Of a stretch of DNA of 64,000 nucleotides, positions 58,992 through 64,000 are shown in pieces. The translations under genes were made by a program, and so were the position numbers. The notes below the pieces were generated by a model, which was not told the origin of the DNA, did not search any database, and saw only the letters and a program-made list of their open reading frames with translations. The stretch is from Boswellia sacra (lineage: Eukaryota; Streptophyta; Magnoliopsida; Sapindales; Burseraceae): NCBI GenBank assembly GCA_013180625.2, contig SNVD02012239.1:434001-498000 (forward strand), given 5' to 3'. Each line of letters opens with the position of its first letter. Position 1 is the stretch's first letter.

Positions 58992-61254
58992 ATTTTTAAA
59001 ATGAGGTAATATACATCAATATCATTACTTTAGTAAGATTAGTTTTGATTTATTCATGTATGATTTCTTTAGTATCATAATTCGACTTTAAATTTTTGGA
59101 GACAAATTATTCTTAAATTGATCTTGAGTTCTTGTTCATATTAATTCAGGTTTTGAAGATCATTTTGTCGTTTCATGGTTGACTGCTCTTACAACATCTA
59201 TTATGAATGGAATCTCTTTTGTGTGCTTGTATTTCTTTAGCCTTATGAGTTATGAACTCCTTCGGTGGTTTTCCCTAAACATATCCTGTAAGTTTCTTCA
59301 ACTTTTGTTATGTTTTGATGCACATGTAGTATTAAATGATGCCAAGATTTTTTGCATGTTGATTTCCCTTGTTTATTTTTATATTGTTGTTGGAAGTTAT
59401 TGCCCTCACTAATTTAATTTGCTGGCTCCGTCCCTGGTAACACCCTATGCCTTAAAGGTTTAGAATGCAACTCAAAATACAGATCAAGACAAAATAACAT
59501 AGCAGTGGGTCATGTTTGTCAAGGGAACTTCATCGTTGTCCCGCCAAAATTCTCCTTTATTTGAGCAACATTTAACACCTGAGGCACACAATAAATCTAA
59601 TGAGTATAAAACTCATTAAGTAAGCTAAATAAGGCTTTAGCAATGAATAAACAAGTGAACTTAAATACAAATGAATTTAACATTCATTGCTTGTTTTCCA
59701 AGTCACCAGTTACTTATTTTGGAAGTTAGTTATCACTATTCAGCATTTATCATCCGCGCTCCTACACTGGAGGACTGGCGCAGCGGCGACAAGTTTCTGG
59801 TTTCATAAGTTTTAAAGCTTCACATTGGCGCTCCTACGCCACATAAGAGACTCGCCTTCACCAACTATCTGCCCAAAATGTTTTGGGTTGGTTAAGGCAG
59901 TGCTCTTGCGCCAACACATTGGCGCTCTTACGTCCATTCTTTATTTTTGCTAGGATTTCCTCTTCTTTTCATGACTTATACATCTACACCACCACAACTT
60001 GCATTTCATGTATATCTTTCTCATTCTTGTCACATACATACGCACATACACACCCACACAAAAATATACATACACATACATGTACATGTTTCACCTCACA
60101 TATACCTTTGCCAAGCCAAATCTTATCACACATAAATATTTATGTATAAATACACAAACACATGTACATGTCTCAATTCACACATGCCTTCTAGGCAATA
60201 ATTATCATACATACACATATGCCCTTTTTTAAATTCCACATAACCTTGGGAACACACAACATATCAATAATGTTATCACAATATTAAGGCTAGTATGATA
60301 AACCGGGCGATACTGGACCCCTCTTACTGAATCCTTTCCAAAGAGCACGTAGGTCGGACCTCCCCTCATTCATTAAACACACTAGTGCACAAACATTATG
60401 GATACTATACAATTAATTCATGTGCACATAACTCATTTCATCTAAGCTCTTCTCAAGCTAATTTTCATCACACATACACATAGGCTCATATTTCATTTTC
60501 TCCTAATGTTAGGAACAAATGTATCACGTAATCATAATTTTGAAGCTAGTCCGACAATCTGGGTAATATTGGTCCTATGCTACGGAATCCCACACAAGGA
60601 AGCACATGGTTTAGACCTCCCCTCATTCAACTAATCACATGTATTCACAAACATACATATATATACATTGATCATAAGTCAATTTTCGCCTTTAAAAACT
60701 TTGGGGAATACATATTACTCATAATCACCAAACTAAAACAATTCTAATATCCGCTTTGGACTTACAGGACTGAGCTTACTAACCTAGCGGGCTTAAGTCC
60801 TTGTTTCCCCCTGCCTCACGGTTTTTGTCATTAGGCGGACACTTCCACAACCCAACCCAATGCATTTGCTAGCTCAGGGAAGACACTTCCCCAACCTAAC
60901 CCAATGCATTTCCTAGCTCAGAGTAGACACTTCACAACCCAAACCTAAATGTATTTGTTCGTTTTGGTCTATCAGCCCCAAAGGGCTGCACCTGTATGGT
61001 TTTATTTTCGAGCCACCGGCCATGCAAGGCTGCACCTAAAAAGCATCATGCCTACTAACGCATGTCCACCTATATGAACCCAGCATTAGTCATACAAAAA
61101 CATTTAATATTTATCCACAAAGTTTTTGGCATAAATTTCCAAATCATAGCACATCACATACTCTCCCACACCTTTATGAGTGTGTCATGTCATATACATT
61201 TCATGGCATTTGTATCCCCATATTATTTCATAAGTATTCGTTTAAAATGCCATT

Positions 61255-61415
61255 TCATACTATGGCACACAAGCACATAGATTCATGCATAATTCCATTA
61301 CACACTATGGCACACAAGCACATAGATTCATGTATAATGCAAATTCACTATGGCACACAAGCACATAGATTCATTTGTTATGTCATTTCACACTATAGCA
61401 CACAAGCACATTGTC
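61255..61415. repeat. 44-bp tandem repeat in the solo LTR, four copies
   Basis: Units containing CTATGGCACACAAGCACATA start near 61260, 61305, 61348 and 61393. The array is absent from the long LTRs at 30534 and 35799, which carry 58-bp repeats instead. Confidence 0.85.
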
Positions 61416-62741
61416 ATATTCACATCAATTATCTCTTACGTATGTAGATGGAGCGGAATTCCCACATCATAAGGTTTATCCATAGAGTACATAAACATAA
61501 AGAAGTCCACATAACTTACAAATTAACCCAAAATCTATTGTGCCCTCAGAAATGGCTCAACTACTTAACTGGATACTTCATTCCTTGATTTGGATCTCCA
61601 TCTAGAAACCATTGAACCCCTTAAAAATTAGCATTACTTCAACCAATCAATGTCATTATTAACAATTCAATTCTAGGCACATATTAGTTGGATAATTATA
61701 ACAAGAGGGTACTTATTCCAATTATCTCCAAATTTCATAGAGTTCAAGCAAACACACATATTATGTCCCCTGAATTTTATTGAGCCTAAATAAGGCCATG
61801 TACCCCTTGGAAGCCCTCAATTTCATTCACACAAACAATCTGTCTACTGGCCTTTCATCTGTGCAGCACCCCTTTCAAGAATTTTATAAAATTCAACATA
61901 AATCAAATCATTATCAAACTTTCCAGTATAAAACTAGACACATATGAGAGTCATTATACCAAAATCATGTTTTTCTAACGAGTTTAAGTCAGTCAAAAGC
62001 AATTTACTTCATATACTCTATTCTGGAAATCGAAATTTTTAGTTTTATAAGTCCAGATTTGGATAATCACATACAAAACTCCAAAAATCATGAAAATTTA
62101 CAGTCCATTACAAAACATGTCCAAGGATTTTCATATCAAAAATCAGGAAGTTTTATGAAGATTTAGCCCACAAATTCGAGTCAATTCTCCCTGCTCTGTT
62201 TTAAAACAGGGGAAATCACAATTTCAAACTAGAAATTCAAAAATCCACCAAAATTCATTTACTTCAAATTTTTGAGTGATTCAAAATATTATAAACTCCT
62301 TAATGTGTCTTGTTTCACATAGAAAAATTTCAAAACTAAATGACATCTCTAGAAATTTTTAGAAATTTCGTAATAAGCATTGCTCAGTGTGACTACCCTG
62401 CAGAGTTTTATCCCAATCATCATCTATGGTCTCTCTACATAATCCAACCCACTAAAACCATTCATAACTTATATAAATTTCATATTTCTAGCATGCCTCT
62501 TGTTGTTTATAACATAAATACACCACTAACCATTTCTTAACCTAGCATTTCCTCATAGGAATCCTTTGCTAAGCACTAGAATTAGGAGAAAAAAGAGTGA
62601 TTTATACCTTGATTTCCACCTAGCTTCCCTTAATGTTCCTTGATTTTTCACAATTGGAGAGAATAAATGGGAAAGAAAGAGAAGACTAGAAACATTTTGT
62701 AGAGACAAGAAAGAAAAAATGAATTTTCTAGACTTCACCCT

Positions 62742-62752
62742 CTTTTATAGAG
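62742..62752 (-). promoter_or_regulatory. TATA box in the solo LTR
   Basis: Minus-strand CTCTATAAAAG lies about 170 bases from the LTR edge at 62918. The position matches the TATA box of the long-LTR element. Confidence 0.55.
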
Positions 62753-63028
62753 ATAAGGATTAAGGCGAAATGTCAAGTTAGCCCTCCATTTTTTAATTCT
62801 TTCAAAGTCACCCTATCATAATTTATAATTTGCTTTATTACCCATACCATTACACACAAGTAATAATTCACATGCTTAACCATATGGTAAATGTGATTGC
62901 ATTTACTAGGGTGTTACACTTATGGTACTGGATTGTGTGGCATCTACTGTGCCACCTACATTGAGCTACTTACTGTTGATTTATTGATTGATACAATTCC
63001 TTATGTGGATGAATTGATAGACACTTAG

Positions 63029-64000
63029 ACAACAGATGGCAACAAAGATTTGGGAATTAGGACAAATTAACTACCCATCCGGTTACTGGGATGACTTGCT
63101 CGGATAATTTCTTGAGTACTCATATTTTATACCTTTCCTATTGAGTACTCATATTTCGTGCATCTCATATTGCACAATTTGATAGTTAATTTATTGTGAG
63201 ATATTTCATTTTGAGCATGATTTATATTCCATTTATTACGTAATTATATTATTAAGTTTTGACATCATAATTTCATTAAAAGTTTGAGACCATAATGTAT
63301 AAACACTACTCTATTACCAAAGTGCCAATAAACAATATTGAATAACCATATAGTTTATAAACATAATTGTATAATCACCTAATCCGTAACAAGTGTGAGG
63401 AATACATGATAATACAAGCAAAATTAAATTACAAAATAGTGGAACACATGACAGTACAACCTTAACTAGAAGACAACACTCATGGTGCATTTGAAGGATC
63501 CGTTTATTACATAAAAGGTCGGTGAAGCTGAGCAAGATTTTGGCATGTCTATCTATTGTGTCCTCTATGCCAAAAATGTATGCATGTACATGTTCTAACT
63601 ATCTCACCCTCAGAAGGTATCTATTACGTGCGTCTATGTCCTACGTGGTGTCTCCTGATAGGCAGAAGCATGACTTGTGACTTATCCTCGTATCAAAACC
63701 ACCCAATCCGAGCTCAGTCCAACTAGATGTTAGCCCTAAGGCTACATGATAATTTTGATGATAACAATACACATTGATTAATTGAGATTTACTAACATGT
63801 TTATTTATGTGCAAGACTAAGATCATTGAAATAATTTTAAAATCAAGAAGAGGCTTATTAAAATGAAGTGTTGAAGCTAAGGAGAAGACTACATGTTAAA
63901 GGCACCAAAGTTTAAGAACAAGGTTTGATTCAAGGAATGTGACACATGAGCAATATTCAATCAATTGGTCATATCTTTCTCTACAAATGTCCAAATGACG
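63029..64000. other. 3' flank, no gene seen
   Basis: No convincing gene. From about 63728, TGTTAGCCCTAAGG followed by TTTTGATGATAACAA resembles the start of a plant LTR, but the rest lies beyond the window and this is weak. Confidence 0.35.

Larger units (their letters stand above)
55157..59436 (+). mobile_element. Full-length hAT transposon, 4280 bp, with dead transposase
   Basis: The ends are CAGGGATGGAGGGACG on the left and CAGGGACGGAGCCAGC (reverse complement) on the right. A perfect 8-bp target duplication GTAACACC lies at 55149-55156 and 59437-59444. It encodes one long transposase frame (56634-58991). The 5' non-coding part carries about seven AT-rich repeats. Near the left end GGGGGCAATTGCC recalls the palindrome in the small hAT at 2647. 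Both ends are intact, so it could still be moved by a transposase supplied elsewhere. Confidence 0.95.
55148..62918 (-). mobile_element. Solo LTR of a long-LTR gypsy element, split by a hAT
   Basis: On the plus strand it begins TGTAACACCC (55148, interrupted after nine bases by the hAT and repeated at 59437) and ends GGGTGTTACA at 62918. Without the hAT and its duplication it is about 3483 bp. Internal blocks match the LTRs at 30534 and 35799 in the same order, for example TTTCCAGTATAAAACTAGAC (61919) and GTTTTAAAACAGGGGAA (near 62190). So it is a diverged relative, in minus orientation. The flanks CTCAT (55143-55147) and CTTAT (62919-62923) fit a target duplication with one change. No second LTR or interior is present, as expected after LTR-LTR recombination. 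Confidence 0.88.
52149..63028 (+). pseudogene. DUF1985/Ulp1-type (C48) protease gene of a transposon, broken and split
   Basis: Ulp1-type cysteine proteases cleave SUMO-like substrates. Plant transposons, often Mutator-like, carry copies fused to DUF1985. From ATG 52149 the frame reads LECIRFVQNNLTDTQQRFL. After a TAG near 52320 and an apparent intron come IRFSAHEFGLITRLKF (52450-52500) and FKLKRYPWGNIL (near 52736-52772), the DUF1985 hallmarks. Protease pieces follow: IELTLQYVQ (near 54660), DLMHHEVLLYDS (54926-54966, with catalytic-type His and Asp) and VLHGMPQ (about 55118-55138). The frame resumes after the solo LTR with GTGLCGIYCATYIELL (62927-62970), whose Cys is the likely nucleophile, and stops at TAG 63026-63028. 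Multiple stops exist besides the insertion. Confidence 0.7.

Noticed and set aside
59179..59412. 77-codon hydrophobic frame after the hAT transposase
   Set aside because: It lies in the 3' non-coding end of the hAT, runs almost to its terminus and has no family match.
63314..63535. 73-codon minus-strand frame rich in Leu and Cys
   Set aside because: No motif, no conserved neighbour, and a length expected by chance in this composition.

Overview
This is AT-rich nuclear DNA from a flowering plant. It is almost certainly a eudicot, because it carries a TIR-NBS-LRR resistance gene (a class grasses lack), introns with plant splice sites, and plant copia, gypsy, hAT, Tourist and CACTA elements. 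A woody rosid such as citrus would fit, but that is an impression and was not tested. I see no rRNA, tRNA or CRISPR array.

Only two genes look intact: a head-to-tail pair of MLO-family seven-transmembrane proteins at 42087-46089 (MLO-A, 509 codons) and 47061-50398 (MLO-B, 489 codons). Each has 14 coding exons with matching phases and no disabling change. Almost everything else is mobile DNA or genes broken by it.

Layout, left to right. 1-238 is the end of a CACTA element. 2647-3235 is a small hAT element. 3730-10346 is an old copia element whose gag is split by a nested hAT (4163-5672). 10486-19660 is a TIR-NBS-LRR pseudogene, split near its 3' end by a complete copia element (14349-19248). 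19661-23303 holds MITEs and a non-autonomous hAT. 23304-25640 is an internally deleted copia. 25915-26440 resembles the MLO-A promoter but has no gene behind it. 27165-28475 is a fold-back element between two copies of a duplicated segment. 30534-39651 is a very young minus-strand gypsy derivative with 3.85-kb LTRs and almost no coding sequence. Then come the MLO pair and a broken DUF1985/Ulp1-type protease gene (52149-63028). That gene is split by a solo gypsy LTR, and the LTR is itself split by a full-length hAT transposon (55157-59436).

Insertion boundaries are well resolved. Eight elements have perfect or one-mismatch target-site duplications readable in the sequence, so the order of insertion can be stated. 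I found no clearly new biological system. The most notable items are the three-level nest in the Ulp1 gene, the hAT transposase silenced by three apparent C-to-T stops, the long-LTR gypsy derivative with a short U3, and the MLO-A promoter relic with the GC-AG intron in MLO-A.
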